A stretch of 64,000 bases of DNA from Aureimonas jatrophae (GTDB lineage: Bacteria > Pseudomonadota > Alphaproteobacteria > Rhizobiales > Rhizobiaceae). Below the pieces are notes generated by a model. That model did no database searches and was not told the origin of the DNA. It worked only from the letters and a program-made list of their open reading frames with translations. The position numbers were made by a program, and so were the translations under genes. Numbering within the stretch: position 1 is the stretch's first letter; every line of letters starts with the position of its first letter. Shown here one piece after another: positions 1 through 9,182 of the stretch. Location of the stretch: positions 310,001 through 374,000 of the forward strand of contig NZ_FNIT01000004.1 in NCBI RefSeq assembly GCF_900104035.1, given 5' to 3'.

Positions 1-809
1 GTGGCGGCGGCCGAGAGCTGGCTCGCCGCGAAGAAGCCGAGCGCGTTCACCGCAAAGGCCAGCGAAAAGCCCGTCTGCGACAGGCCGAAATGGGTGGTGT
101 AGACGAAGGCCGCCGCCGCGATGAACACGAAGAAGCTGGCGAAGCCGAAGGCGCTGACGAAGCTGAGGCTCATGAACACCGGGTCCGCCAGAAGCACGCG
201 GCAGCCCGCCGCCATGGAGCGCAGGTTCACCGGCACCCGGTCGCGCACGCCCAGCGTCTCGGGCAGCGCGAGCACGGTGACGAGAAGGCTCATGATGCCG
301 ACCGCGACGAGCAGCGCGAAGATCAGCCGCCAGCTGCCGGACAGGAGCGCGACCGAGCCCGCGAGCGGCGCCAGCATCGGCGAGACGGCGATCACCAGCA
401 TCATCATGGCGAGGAGCTTCGTCGCCTCGACGCCGGTGAAGCGGTCGCGCGCCACCGCGCGCGGCACGACGCCGACCGATGCCGCCCCGATCCCTTGCAC
501 CACGCGGCCCGCCAGCAGCCAGTCGAGGTCGGTCGCGAAGGCGCAGCCGACGCTGCCGACGATGAACAGGAGAATGCCCGCCACCAGCGGCGGCTTGCGC
601 CCGAAGGCGTCGGCGAGCGGCCCCCACAGGAACTGGCTGACGCCGAAGGCCAGGAGATACAACGTGATCGTCAGCTGCACGGCGGTCTCGGAAGCCCCGA
701 GCGAGGCGCCGATCTCGGGCATGGCCGGCAGGTACATGTCGATCGAGAAGGGTCCGATCGCCGACAGGAGGCCGAGAACCAGCGCCGAGCGGAACAAGGT
801 GGCGTGCAT
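1..809 (-). CDS. Bcr/CflA-family MFS drug efflux transporter, C-terminus cut by window edge
   Basis: The reverse strand reads an open frame of about 269 codons running off the left edge. The N-terminus carries the family hallmark G-P-F-S-I-D-M-Y-L-P-A-M-P in the first membrane helix, followed by the G-P-L-A-D-x-F-G-R-K-P loop between helices 2 and 3 and V-Q-G-I-G-A-A in helix 4. Hydrophobic helices repeat throughout. Members are 12-helix inner-membrane drug/proton antiporters of about 400 residues, so roughly two thirds is visible. The start is ATG at 809 with GAGGAG eight bases upstream. It is divergent from the MHYT signalling gene. The substrate cannot be told from sequence. Confidence 0.85.
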   Translation of the reverse strand, partial: MHATLFRSALVLGLLSAIGPFSIDMYLPAMPEIGASLGASETAVQLTITLYLLAFGVSQFLWGPLADAFGRKPPLVAGILLFIVGSVGCAFATDLDWLLAGRVVQGIGAASVGVVPRAVARDRFTGVEATKLLAMMMLVIAVSPMLAPLAGSVALLSGSWRLIFALLVAVGIMSLLVTVLALPETLGVRDRVPVNLRSMAAGCRVLLADPVFMSLSFVSAFGFASFFVFIAAAAFVYTTHFGLSQTGFSLAFAVNALGFFAASQLSAAA

Positions 810-1067
810 CGTGGGATCTCCTCGGAGCTCGGCAGGCACCGGCCGAACCGCCTGTGACCTTCTTAAGACGGGACGGCCCGCCGATGGCAAGGGCGACGCC
901 GCCACGGCCTGCGAGGCAGACCGTCGATAGACCGCTGATAGTCAGCCGCCCCCATAATCGTCGCGGTGGACCCTTCAAACGCGCTGGTTTGCTCGATTTG
1001 TCGCGGATCCGCGCCCTGAGCCGTTAACGCTCGCCTTGTATCACGTCAGTCGGAAGGGGCGCTCCGC

Positions 1068-3473
1068 ATGACCGTGATTCTGACCTGCCTCGGCGTTCTG
1101 AACGACCCGACCCTGCTGGCGCTGGCGGCGTTCGTGTGCACGCTCGGGGTCTACGGATCCTTCTCGGTCGCCCGCCATGCGGGACGCTGCGAGGGCCGGG
1201 CGCGGCGCCAATGGGCCGTCCTGTCGCTGGTGACGGCCGGCAGCACGGCCTGGGCGACCCACATGGTGGCGCTGCTCGCCTTCCGCCCGGGGATGCCGTC
1301 CGGCTTCGAGCCCTTCACGACGGCGCTGTCGCTCGTTCTGGCGATCTGCGGCATCGGCCTCGGCCTCCTTCTGACGCTCGGGCGGCGCGAGCGCTGGCGG
1401 CGTTTTGCGGGCGGCGTCGTGATCGGGCTCGGCGTCACGGTGCTGCACTATGTCGGGCAGGCGGCCTACGTGGTGCGCGGGCATGTGGTCTGGGATCACG
1501 GGCTCGTCGCCGCGACGATCCTTCTCAGCCTGCCGCTGTTCGGCCTCGCGACCCTGGCCTCGGTCGAGCGACGGCGCGCGGTCAACCTGACCGGCGCGCC
1601 GCTTCTGGTTCTGGCGATCGGCCTTCTGCACCTCGGCGGCATGGCGGCGCTGCAGCTGGAATTCGACCCGCGCGTCGCCCTGCCGAGCTGGACCGTGCCC
1701 CCCGAACACCTGGCGCCGGTGGTCGCGGCCGTCTCGTTCGGCCTGGTTCTGGTGGCGATGACCGGCCTGCGCCTGACGCTCAGCGCGCGGCGCAAGCTGC
1801 GCACGGAGCGCCAGCGCCTCGGCGAGCTTGCCAACCTCGCGTTGGAGGGCCTCGCGATCTGCGAGGGCGACCGCATCGTCTCGGCCAACGACAGCCTCGC
1901 GCGCCTGTCGGGCTTCCCGCGCGAGACCCTGGCCACGATGACGCTTCGCGACCTCGTGCCCAAGCTCGACCTGTCGGCCCTGCCCGAGCGCGAGGAGGCC
2001 GATGCGGACCTCACGCGCGCCGCGGCCGGACCGGTGCCGGTGCGCGTTCTGTGCAGCGGCGTGCGCCTGGCGGGACGTCCGCAGACCGTGATCGCCTTTC
2101 GGGACCAGAGCGAGCGCCTGCGCGGCGAGGCGCGCATCCGCGCCCTCGCCTTCTCGGATGCGCTGACGGGACTGGCCAATCGCGCGCGCTTTCACGACGC
2201 GCTCGCCGGTCTGGTCGCCGCCCACAAGGCCGGGGGGGCGCCCTTCTCGCTTCTCGTGTTCGATCTCGACGGCTTCAAGGGCGTCAACGACGCGGTGGGC
2301 CATACGGGCGGCGACGACGTCTTGCGCATCGTGGCCGAACGGATCCGCGCGCTGCCCGGATCGGGCCGTCTCGTAGCGCGGCTCGGCGGCGACGAGTTCG
2401 CGGTGCTGGTCGAGAACGATGCCGACCCGTTGCGGGCCTGCGCGGTCGGGCAGGAGATCATCGAGGCGATCGAGCGGCCGATCACGGTCGGGCACCATGC
2501 CGCCCACATCTCGGCCAGCGTCGGCGTCATGACCGCGCAGGCCCAGGCCGTACCCGCCGCCGATCTTCTGACCGGCGCCGATCTCGCGCTCTACGACGCC
2601 AAGGCGAACGGTCGGGGCCGGGTGCGGCTCTTCACGCCCGAGCTGCGCCGCGCCTCGGCCGAACGGCGCGGGGTCGCCGACGATCTGGAGACCGCCTGGG
2701 ACGAGCGGCACTTCGAGCTCTACTACCAGCCGCAGGTCCGCCTCTGCGACGGCCGGATCGTGGGCGCGGAGGCGCTGATCCGCTGGAACTTCCCCTATAT
2801 GGGCGTCCTGTCGCCGGCCGCCTTCCTGTCGGTTCTGGAAGCGGGTCATCTCGCGGTGCCGGTGGGCGACTGGATCCTGCGCACCGCCTGCGCCGACGCC
2901 GTGCGGCTGCGCGCGGAGGGTCAGGCCGACTTTCGCATCGGCGTGAACCTGTTTGCCGCGCAGCTGCGCCTGCCGGACTTCGTGGAGCGGGTCGAGGCGG
3001 CGCTGGCGGCCACCGGTCTGCCGCCCGAGGCGCTGGAGCTGGAGATCACCGAGAACATCGTCCTGCGCAACGAGCGCACGATCGCCAGCCATCTCGCGCG
3101 CCTGCGCGCCATGGGCGTCGGCATCGCCTTCGACGACTTCGGCACCGGCTTCGCCTCGCTGACCATGCTCAAGCAGCTCGACATCACGCGCCTCAAGATC
3201 GACCGCTCCTTCGTGCGCGACATCGAGACCGACCGGAAGGACCAGGGCATCGTCGACGCGGTTGTGCGCATGGCCGAGGGCTGCGGCCTCGACGTCATCG
3301 CCGAGGGCATCGAGACCGCCGGGCAGGCCCGCTACCTCGCGGGGCGCCTTACCGAGGGCCAGGGCTACCTCTTCGGCAAGCCGATGCCGTTCGAGGCGTT
3401 CCGCACGCTCTGCCTGGCGGGCGCCGCCGGGACCGCACCGCAGGGCGACCGCCGGTTCGCGATGGCATCGTGA
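1068..3473 (+). CDS. MHYT-PAS-GGDEF-EAL cyclic-di-GMP signalling protein
   Basis: This 801-residue membrane protein probably makes and/or degrades cyclic-di-GMP. Residues 1-240 form about seven hydrophobic helices with three MHYT-like repeats (T-H-M-V at 64, L-H-Y-V at 126, L-H-L-G at 187). This integral sensor class was proposed to bind a metal and sense oxygen, CO or NO. A short PAS-like region (about 250-350) precedes a GGDEF domain with an intact G-G-D-E-F at 440-444 and an EAL domain with intact E-A-L at 568-570, so both activities are possible. GGAAGGGG precedes the ATG at 1068. It is monocistronic apart from the small gene downstream. Confidence 0.9.
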   Translation: MTVILTCLGVLNDPTLLALAAFVCTLGVYGSFSVARHAGRCEGRARRQWAVLSLVTAGSTAWATHMVALLAFRPGMPSGFEPFTTALSLVLAICGIGLGLLLTLGRRERWRRFAGGVVIGLGVTVLHYVGQAAYVVRGHVVWDHGLVAATILLSLPLFGLATLASVERRRAVNLTGAPLLVLAIGLLHLGGMAALQLEFDPRVALPSWTVPPEHLAPVVAAVSFGLVLVAMTGLRLTLSARRKLRTERQRLGELANLALEGLAICEGDRIVSANDSLARLSGFPRETLATMTLRDLVPKLDLSALPEREEADADLTRAAAGPVPVRVLCSGVRLAGRPQTVIAFRDQSERLRGEARIRALAFSDALTGLANRARFHDALAGLVAAHKAGGAPFSLLVFDLDGFKGVNDAVGHTGGDDVLRIVAERIRALPGSGRLVARLGGDEFAVLVENDADPLRACAVGQEIIEAIERPITVGHHAAHISASVGVMTAQAQAVPAADLLTGADLALYDAKANGRGRVRLFTPELRRASAERRGVADDLETAWDERHFELYYQPQVRLCDGRIVGAEALIRWNFPYMGVLSPAAFLSVLEAGHLAVPVGDWILRTACADAVRLRAEGQADFRIGVNLFAAQLRLPDFVERVEAALAATGLPPEALELEITENIVLRNERTIASHLARLRAMGVGIAFDDFGTGFASLTMLKQLDITRLKIDRSFVRDIETDRKDQGIVDAVVRMAEGCGLDVIAEGIETAGQARYLAGRLTEGQGYLFGKPMPFEAFRTLCLAGAAGTAPQGDRRFAMAS

Positions 3474-3548
3474 GCCCGGCGGGGTCTCGCCGAGACGGGT
3501 CGAGGACCCATCTTGCCGGAACGACCCCGCGACAAGGAGGCTCCCCCC

Positions 3549-3827
3549 ATGGCCAGCGACGACCTTTTCTTCCTGCGCACCGGCGAGGAAACCACGCCCT
3601 TCGTGCTCGTCACGCTTCAGGGCGATGGGTCGAACGCCAGGGGCGAGGCGACCCTGGTCGGAACCCCGGAAGGCGAGGCGACGGGCGAGCTTCCCGCCGG
3701 CGCGGGCGACCTCACCACGACGCTGCGCGACGCCAACGAATACGCCCTTCTGAACGGCCTCGACCTGCGCATCGATCTGAACGGCCGCCAATGGCCGGCG
3801 GATCTCGGCATTCTCGGCAACCGCTGA
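3549..3827 (+). CDS. Hypothetical protein, 92 aa
   Basis: Small acidic protein with no family I recognise. An upstream in-frame ATG exists at 3513, but AAGGAGG at 3534-3540 sits eight bases before the ATG at 3549, which decides the start. There is no signal peptide or membrane helix, and it is presumably cytosolic. It follows the MHYT-GGDEF-EAL gene after 75 bp on the same strand and could be co-transcribed. Function unknown. Confidence 0.6.
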   Translation: MASDDLFFLRTGEETTPFVLVTLQGDGSNARGEATLVGTPEGEATGELPAGAGDLTTTLRDANEYALLNGLDLRIDLNGRQWPADLGILGNR

Positions 3828-3846
3828 CGACGCGCGGTGCGCCTCG

Positions 3847-4338
3847 TCAGCGGAGCGAGTCGGCGTTGAACCAGATGCCGGCGATGTTGGAGACCGTGAG
3901 CGAGTAGCGCGTTTCGCCCCGCGTCTCGGTCTGGGTGGTCTCGTTCTCGACCGCAGGGATCAGCTTGGCGAAGATGTCGCCGCGGTCGTCCTTCGACAGG
4001 CTCGGGTCGGCCGCCGCCATCACGAAGCCCCAGGTCGTGATCGCCGAGAAGATGCCGGAATTGTCGCCGGAGAAGACGAACACCACGCGCACGCTGTGGG
4101 CCGGCTCGCCGGGCGCGTCGGCGACCGCGACCAGCGTCACGCCCTTGCCCTCGTACCAGCACGAGTACTGGATGCTGGTCTCGCAGCGCTGTCGCTCGAA
4201 GCGGTTGGCCAGGCGCAACTCGGCGGCGACCCGGTTGAGCTGCGCGTCCAGTTCGTCGGCGCGAAAGGCAAACGCGGCCGAGGCCGGCTGCGTGCCGATC
4301 GCCATGCTCGCGAGCGCTGCCCATGCCCATGCTCGCAT
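3847..4338 (-). CDS. Secreted hypothetical protein, 163 aa
   Basis: A 163-residue protein with a typical Sec signal peptide (M-R-A-W-A-W... ending at A-S-A-A around residue 22). The mature part has two Cys (about 52 and 60), possibly one disulfide, then alternating beta-like segments. The frame is open further upstream, but the signal peptide and a GGGAGA-type ribosome site place the start at 4338. No catalytic motif is visible. It runs convergent to the small gene at 3549 and is predicted periplasmic. Function unknown. Confidence 0.65.
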   Translation of the reverse strand: MRAWAWAALASMAIGTQPASAAFAFRADELDAQLNRVAAELRLANRFERQRCETSIQYSCWYEGKGVTLVAVADAPGEPAHSVRVVFVFSGDNSGIFSAITTWGFVMAAADPSLSKDDRGDIFAKLIPAVENETTQTETRGETRYSLTVSNIAGIWFNADSLR

Positions 4339-4721
4339 CGCCGTCTCCCGTGCCTCCCGCGCCCGAAGCGCATCATAACCGGTTCGCTCGCGGTCGGCCT
4401 CCCCCATGCGGGGACCGGCCGGGCGAGCAAGGACTCCGTTCGGCGCCCTCCGGCGCCCGTAGGTCGCCCCGGCATTTTGCCGCAGCGACCCGCTGGTGGC
4501 CCCCGCTCCGGCGGCGCTTGGCGAGCGCCGGTCACGGTGAGGTGTTGCGCCGGGTCCGGGAAACTTCGCGGTTTGGAATTGTTCTGATTCGAGACGCTTC
4601 CATTTGCTGTCCCCAAACGGCTCGACCCCGTGGAAGGCCTTGCCGCCTTTCGCGAGGCGGCCTTCAGCCCTCGGCGAGGGGCTGCCCGACCCGATACCCG
4701 CTCGAAAGGACCCCGGCGCCC
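4339..4721. other. Gene-free divergent spacer upstream of the pao-like operon
   Basis: 383 bp between the secreted hypothetical gene (reverse) and the molybdenum-hydroxylase operon (forward). No convincing coding frame is seen. An AT-richer patch lies around 4565-4620, a possible promoter zone for the forward operon. A hairpin with 7-bp arms (4642-4648 / 4655-4661, loop TTCGCG) lies in the likely leader. GAAAGGA at 4704-4710 is the probable ribosome site of the first operon gene. Confidence 0.4.
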
Positions 4722-5369
4722 ATGGCCCATCCTCCCTTTCTCGACCTGAACCGGCGCGACTTCCTGGTGAGCGCCTCGGCCTCCGCGACGCTCGCCGCCG
4801 TACCCGCCACGGGTGCTCTTGCACAAGGAACGCCGGAGGGCGCGCCGGCCGACGTGGTGCGCATGCCCGTCAGCTTCACCGTCAACGGCGAGCGGCGCGA
4901 GCTGGAGCTCGACGCCCGCACGACGCTGCTCGACGCGCTGCGCGAGCACCTGAAGCTGACCGGCACCAAGAAGGGCTGCGACCACGGCCAGTGCGGCGCC
5001 TGTACGGTGATCGTGGGCGGCCGGCGCATGAACTCGTGCCTCAGCCTCGCGGTCATGCACCAGAACGACGAGATCACGACGATCGAGGGCCTCGGCAAGC
5101 CGGACGCGCTGCACCCGATGCAGGCGGCCTTCGTGCGCCACGACGGCTACCAGTGCGGCTACTGCACGCCGGGCCAGATCGTCTCGGCGGTGGCGGTGCT
5201 CGACGAGATCGGGGCCGGCATCCCGAGCCACGTCCAGGCCGACGTGGCGGCCGCGCCCGAGGCGAGCGAGCCCGAGATGCGCGAGCGCATGAGCGGCAAC
5301 ATCTGCCGCTGCGGCGCCTATTCCAACATCGTCGAGGCGATGCGCGACGTCGCGGGGAGGCCGGCATGA
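4722..5369 (+). CDS. paoA: 2Fe-2S subunit of periplasmic aldehyde oxidoreductase (PaoA/YagT type)
   Basis: 215-residue small subunit of a xanthine-oxidase-family molybdenum hydroxylase. The N-terminus has a twin-arginine export signal (N-R-R-D-F-L-V at 10-16, cleavage near A-L-A-Q 35). It is followed by a plant-ferredoxin-like 2Fe-2S domain (C86, C91, C94, C106) and a helical 2Fe-2S domain (C145, C148, C195, C197). The Tat signal on the iron-sulfur subunit is typical of PaoA, which carries the folded complex to the periplasm. It overlaps the FAD subunit by ATGA. The enzyme is expected to oxidise aldehydes. A Pao chaperone gene was not found nearby. Confidence 0.9.
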   Translation: MAHPPFLDLNRRDFLVSASASATLAAVPATGALAQGTPEGAPADVVRMPVSFTVNGERRELELDARTTLLDALREHLKLTGTKKGCDHGQCGACTVIVGGRRMNSCLSLAVMHQNDEITTIEGLGKPDALHPMQAAFVRHDGYQCGYCTPGQIVSAVAVLDEIGAGIPSHVQADVAAAPEASEPEMRERMSGNICRCGAYSNIVEAMRDVAGRPA

Positions 5370-6316
5370 AGTCCTTCACCTACGAGCGGGCGACGTCGCC
5401 GGCCGCCGCGGCCAGTGCCGTCGCCAGCCGGCCGGGCGCCAAGTTCATCGCGGGCGGCACCAACCTTCTCGACCTCATGAAGCTCGAGATCGAGACGCCG
5501 ACCCATCTCGTGGACGTCAACGGCCTGGCGCTCGACACGATCGAGGACACGGCGGACGGGGGTCTGAGGATCGGCGCGCTCGTGCGCAACACCGATCTGG
5601 CCGCCCACCCGCGCGTGCGGCGCGACTACGCGGCGCTGACGCGCGCGATCGTGGCGGGCGCGTCGGGCCAGCTGCGCAACCGCGCGACCACCGCCGGCAA
5701 CCTCCTGCAGCGCACGCGCTGCCCCTACTTCTACGACACCAACATGCCCTGCAACAAACGCGCGGCGGGCTCCGGCTGCTCGGCGATCGGAGGCTACTCG
5801 CGCCAGCTCGGCATCGTAGGCGTCAGCGACAGCTGCATCGCGACCTATCCCGGCGACATGGCGGTGGCCATGCGCGCGCTGAAGGCGACCGTCGAGACCG
5901 TGCGCGCCGACGGGGCGACGCGGCAGATCGCGCTCGCCGACTTCCACCGCCTGCCGGGCGACGACCCGACGCGCGACAACGTCCTGGAGCGGGGCGAGCT
6001 GATCACGGCCGTGACGCTGCCCGCCCCGGTGGGCGGCCGGCATTTCTACCAGAAGGTCCGCGACCGCGCGTCCTACGCCTATGCGCTGGTCTCGGTCGCG
6101 GCGGTGGTGCAGCCGGACGGGTCGGGTACCATTGCGGTGGGCGGCGTCGCGCCGCGCCCCTGGGCGATGGCGGAGGCCGACGCGGCGCTGCCGAAGGGCT
6201 CGCAGGCCGCCACCGCGATCCTCTTCGCCGACGCGCGCCCGACCGAGGAGAACCGCTTCAAGATCGCGCTGGCCGAGCGGGCGCTCGCCAGCGTCCTCTC
6301 ACAGGCGAGGAGCTGA
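5366..6316 (+). CDS. paoB: FAD/4Fe-4S subunit of aldehyde oxidoreductase (PaoB/YagS type)
   Basis: 316-residue FAD-binding subunit passing electrons between the 2Fe-2S clusters and the acceptor. The FAD-binding stretch [10 protein letters not shown] near residues 25-34 is clear, as is [10 protein letters not shown] around 104-113. An insertion carries four Cys (119, 129, 138, 157), matching the extra 4Fe-4S cluster known in PaoB and in 4-hydroxybenzoyl-CoA reductase. It starts with ATG overlapping the paoA stop and is followed after 4 bp by the Mo subunit, so the three are clearly one operon. Confidence 0.9.
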   Translation: MKSFTYERATSPAAAASAVASRPGAKFIAGGTNLLDLMKLEIETPTHLVDVNGLALDTIEDTADGGLRIGALVRNTDLAAHPRVRRDYAALTRAIVAGASGQLRNRATTAGNLLQRTRCPYFYDTNMPCNKRAAGSGCSAIGGYSRQLGIVGVSDSCIATYPGDMAVAMRALKATVETVRADGATRQIALADFHRLPGDDPTRDNVLERGELITAVTLPAPVGGRHFYQKVRDRASYAYALVSVAAVVQPDGSGTIAVGGVAPRPWAMAEADAALPKGSQAATAILFADARPTEENRFKIALAERALASVLSQARS

Positions 6317-6320
6317 TCCC

Positions 6321-8540
6321 ATGAAGTTCGACACCGCCGCCGGCACCAACCCGATCGACGCCGAGCGCGTCGTCGGCCAGCCGCTCGACCGTATCGACGG
6401 CCGCTTCAAGGTGACGGGCACGGCCCCTTACGCCTACGAGCATCACGAGGTCGCCCCCGACACGGCCTACGGCTACGTGGTGGGCGCCAGCATCGCCAAG
6501 GGACGCATCGCGCGCATCGACGACGGTGCGGTGCGCCGCGCGCCGGGCGTGCTCGCGCTCGTCACCCATCAAAACGCCGGCGAGCTCGGCCAGGGCAAGC
6601 GCAACTACGCCAAGCTTCTCGGCGGTCCGGAGATCCAGCACTACCATCAGGCCGTGGCGCTGGTGGTGGCCCGCACCTTCGAGGAGGCGCGCGCCGCCGC
6701 CAACCTCCTGCGCATCGACTATGAAAAGGCCGAGGGCAAGTTCGACCTGGAGGCGCTGGCGGCCAGCGCGCCGCCGGTCGAGGGCTCCAGCGGCGAGGGC
6801 TCGCAGGCGCCGCCGGTCGGCGAGTACGGCGACTTCGAGGCCGGCTACGCCGCGTCCGAGGTCAGGCTCGACCAGCGCTACGCGACGCCCGACGAGTCCC
6901 ATTCCATGATGGAGCCGCACGCCTCGATCGCGCGCTGGGACGGGGACGAGCTGACGCTCTGGACCTCGAACCAGATGATCGACTGGGGCGTGACGGATCT
7001 CGCCGAAACGCTGAAGATCCCGAAGGAGAAGGTGCGCCTCGTCTCGCCCTATATCGGCGGCGGCTTCGGCGGAAAGCTCTTCCTGCGGGCCGACGCGCTG
7101 CTCGCCGCGCTCGGCGCGCGCGAGGCGGGGCGCCCGGTGAAGGTGGCCCTCCAGCGCCCGCTCATCCCCAACAACACCGTGCACCGGCCCGCCACGATCC
7201 AACGCATCCGCATCGGCGCCAACAAGGACGGCCGCATCCAGGCGATCGCCCACGACAGTGCGTCCGGCAACCTGCCGGGCGGCAAGCCCGAGACCGCGGT
7301 CGCCCAGACCAAGGCGCTCTATGCCGGCGCCAACCGGATGACCGCGATGCGCCTTGCCGAACTCGATCTGCCGGAGGGCAACGCCATGCGCGCGCCCGGC
7401 GAGGCGCCCGGCCTCATGGCGCTCGAGATCGCCATGGACGAGATGGCCGAGACGCTCGGGCTCGACCCGGTCGAGTTCCGCATCCTCAACGACACGCAGG
7501 AGGATCCCGAGAAGCCGGGCCGCCGCTTCTCGCAACGCCAGCTCGTCCAGTGCCTTCGCCAGGGCGCCGAGCGCTTCGGCTGGGCGGACCGCAACAAGGC
7601 GCCCGGCGCCATGAGCGACGGACGCTGGCTGGTCGGCCACGGCATGAGCGTCGGCTATCGCGACAGCCCGGTGATGACGTCCGGCGCGCGCGTGCGGCTC
7701 GGCACCGACGGCGTCGTGACGGTGGAGACCGACATGACCGACATCGGCACCGGCTCCTTCACCATCATCGCCCAGACCGCGGCCGAGATGATGGGGGTGC
7801 CGATCGACCGCGTCGCCGTCTCGCTCGGCGACTCGGCCTATCCCGTCTCGTCGGGCTCGGGCGGGCAATGGGGCGCCAACTCTTCCACCGCCGGCGTCTA
7901 CGCGGCCTGCGTGAAGCTGCGGGAGGCGGTGGCGACAAAGCTCGGGCTGAACGCCTCCGACATCCGCTTCGAGGACGGGCAGGTCGTCTCGGGCGACCGG
8001 CGCGTGCCGCTGGCCGACGCCGCGCGCGAGGGCGAGATCGTAGCCGAGGACAAGATCGAGTTCGGCGATCTCGACAAGCAGTATGCCCAGTCGACCTTCG
8101 CCGGCCACTTCGTCGAGCTCGGCGTCGACCGCTTCACCGGCGAGGTGCGGGTGCGCCGGATGCTGGCGGTCTGCGACGCCGGCCGTATCCTCAACCCCAA
8201 GACCGCGCGCTCCCAAGTGATCGGCGCCATGGTGATGGGTGTCGGCGGCGCCCTGTTCGAGGAACTCGCCGTCGACAAGCGGCACGGCTTCTTCGTCAAC
8301 CACGACCTCGCGACCTACGAGGTGGCGGTTCATGCCGACATTCCGCACCAGGAGGTCGTGTTTCTGGACGACCCGGATCCGCTCACCTCGCCTATGAAGG
8401 CCAAGGGCTGCGGCGAGCTCGGCCTGTGTGGCGTCGGCGCGGCCATCGCCAACGCGGTCTACAACGCGACCGGCGTGCGCGTTCGCTCCTACCCGATCAC
8501 GCCGGAGAAGCTGATCGACGGGCTGCCGCAGGTCGCCTGA
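6321..8540 (+). CDS. paoC: Molybdopterin-binding subunit of aldehyde oxidoreductase (PaoC/YagR type)
   Basis: 739-residue catalytic subunit of the xanthine-oxidase family. The opening G-Q-P-L-D-R-I-D-G-R-F-K-V-T-G is the usual start of the aldehyde-oxidase a/b hammerhead. G-G-G-F-G-G-K (about residue 245) and A-P-G-E-A-P-G mark the molybdopterin-binding region, and C-G-E-L-G-L-C-G near 695-702 holds the conserved catalytic Glu. There is no signal peptide of its own, consistent with export by the Tat signal on the 2Fe-2S subunit. Length fits PaoC (about 730). A perfect 11-bp hairpin follows 9 bp after the stop. Confidence 0.9.
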   Translation: MKFDTAAGTNPIDAERVVGQPLDRIDGRFKVTGTAPYAYEHHEVAPDTAYGYVVGASIAKGRIARIDDGAVRRAPGVLALVTHQNAGELGQGKRNYAKLLGGPEIQHYHQAVALVVARTFEEARAAANLLRIDYEKAEGKFDLEALAASAPPVEGSSGEGSQAPPVGEYGDFEAGYAASEVRLDQRYATPDESHSMMEPHASIARWDGDELTLWTSNQMIDWGVTDLAETLKIPKEKVRLVSPYIGGGFGGKLFLRADALLAALGAREAGRPVKVALQRPLIPNNTVHRPATIQRIRIGANKDGRIQAIAHDSASGNLPGGKPETAVAQTKALYAGANRMTAMRLAELDLPEGNAMRAPGEAPGLMALEIAMDEMAETLGLDPVEFRILNDTQEDPEKPGRRFSQRQLVQCLRQGAERFGWADRNKAPGAMSDGRWLVGHGMSVGYRDSPVMTSGARVRLGTDGVVTVETDMTDIGTGSFTIIAQTAAEMMGVPIDRVAVSLGDSAYPVSSGSGGQWGANSSTAGVYAACVKLREAVATKLGLNASDIRFEDGQVVSGDRRVPLADAAREGEIVAEDKIEFGDLDKQYAQSTFAGHFVELGVDRFTGEVRVRRMLAVCDAGRILNPKTARSQVIGAMVMGVGGALFEELAVDKRHGFFVNHDLATYEVAVHADIPHQEVVFLDDPDPLTSPMKAKGCGELGLCGVGAAIANAVYNATGVRVRSYPITPEKLIDGLPQVA

Positions 8541-8549
8541 CATGAACCC

Positions 8550-8576
8550 GGCCGGGCGGAGCCGATCCGCCCGGCC
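8550..8576. terminator. Bidirectional hairpin terminator between paoC and the copper-protein gene
   Basis: Perfect 11-bp inverted repeat (8550-8560 and 8566-8576) with a 5-nt loop (GCCGA), filling the 44-bp gap between two convergent genes. There is no U-tract, as is common in such GC-rich genomes. Confidence 0.6.
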
Positions 8577-8584
8577 CGGACGCC

Positions 8585-8974
8585 CTAGTGCATCGAGGCG
8601 AGCGCCTGGCGGCAGTCCTCGGCGCATTCGCGGCACATGGTGGCGCAAAGCCGGCAGTGCTCGTGGTCGTGCTTCCCGCACTCCTCAGCACAGGTCTCGC
8701 AGGCCTGGATGCAGAGTTCGAGCTGAGCGCGCAGGATCGCGACGTTCTGCCCGGTGCGCCGCACCGCCAGATGCGAGGCCGACGCGCAGATGTCGGCGCA
8801 GTCGAGGCAGGTGCGCACGCATTGGCGCATGTCCATCGCCTCGGCAAGGCACGCATCGGCGCAGGACGTGCAGAACAGCGAGCAGAGCATGGCGTGGCGC
8901 GCGGCCTTGGCCAGCGCCTCGTCGAGGTCGCCCCGAACGTCGGGATGGAGGCTGATCATCTTTTCGATCGACAT
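8585..8974 (-). CDS. Four-helix-bundle copper-binding protein (Csp3-like copper storage)
   Basis: 129-residue protein with 17 Cys arranged as repeated C-x3-C, C-x2-C helical patterns (31/35/38/42, 52/56/59/63, 88/92/95/99, 107/110/114/117/121) plus His 102, 104 and 106. This is the signature of the DUF326/Csp family, whose four-helix bundle lines its core with Cys thiolates and stores many Cu(I) ions. There is no signal peptide, so it is a cytosolic Csp3-like form rather than exported Csp1. It starts at 8974 behind AAGAAGGT. It lies between two molybdenum-hydroxylase operons, one with cytochrome c. No copper-responsive regulator is adjacent. Confidence 0.9.
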   Translation of the reverse strand: MSIEKMISLHPDVRGDLDEALAKAARHAMLCSLFCTSCADACLAEAMDMRQCVRTCLDCADICASASHLAVRRTGQNVAILRAQLELCIQACETCAEECGKHDHEHCRLCATMCRECAEDCRQALASMH

Positions 8975-9182
8975 GGGCGGACCTTCTTTTCCGGATGCGG
9001 CGGCCGGGACGGCGGCCTGGGATGAGGCCGCAACGCGCCCCGCGCGGATCGGCTCCGCCGAGGGACGAGGGCACAGCTACGCAGTCTTGCTTATGAAATG
9101 CTTGGACCTCGGCGTGCGCTCCGCTAGCTGGTCTCCTTGAGAACGGTTCCAGCCTGGAGCCGGCGAACCCGACAGGCGGCCG

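Noticed and set aside
90-930. Two forward open frames over the first 0.9 kb
   Set aside because: Composition is low-complexity, while the reverse strand encodes a clear Bcr/CflA transporter that runs off the window edge.
1041-3791. Long reverse-strand open frame of 916 codons opposite the MHYT-GGDEF-EAL gene
   Set aside because: Arg/Ala/Gly/His-rich low-complexity product with no domain; typical antisense shadow in high-GC DNA. The forward gene has intact catalytic motifs.
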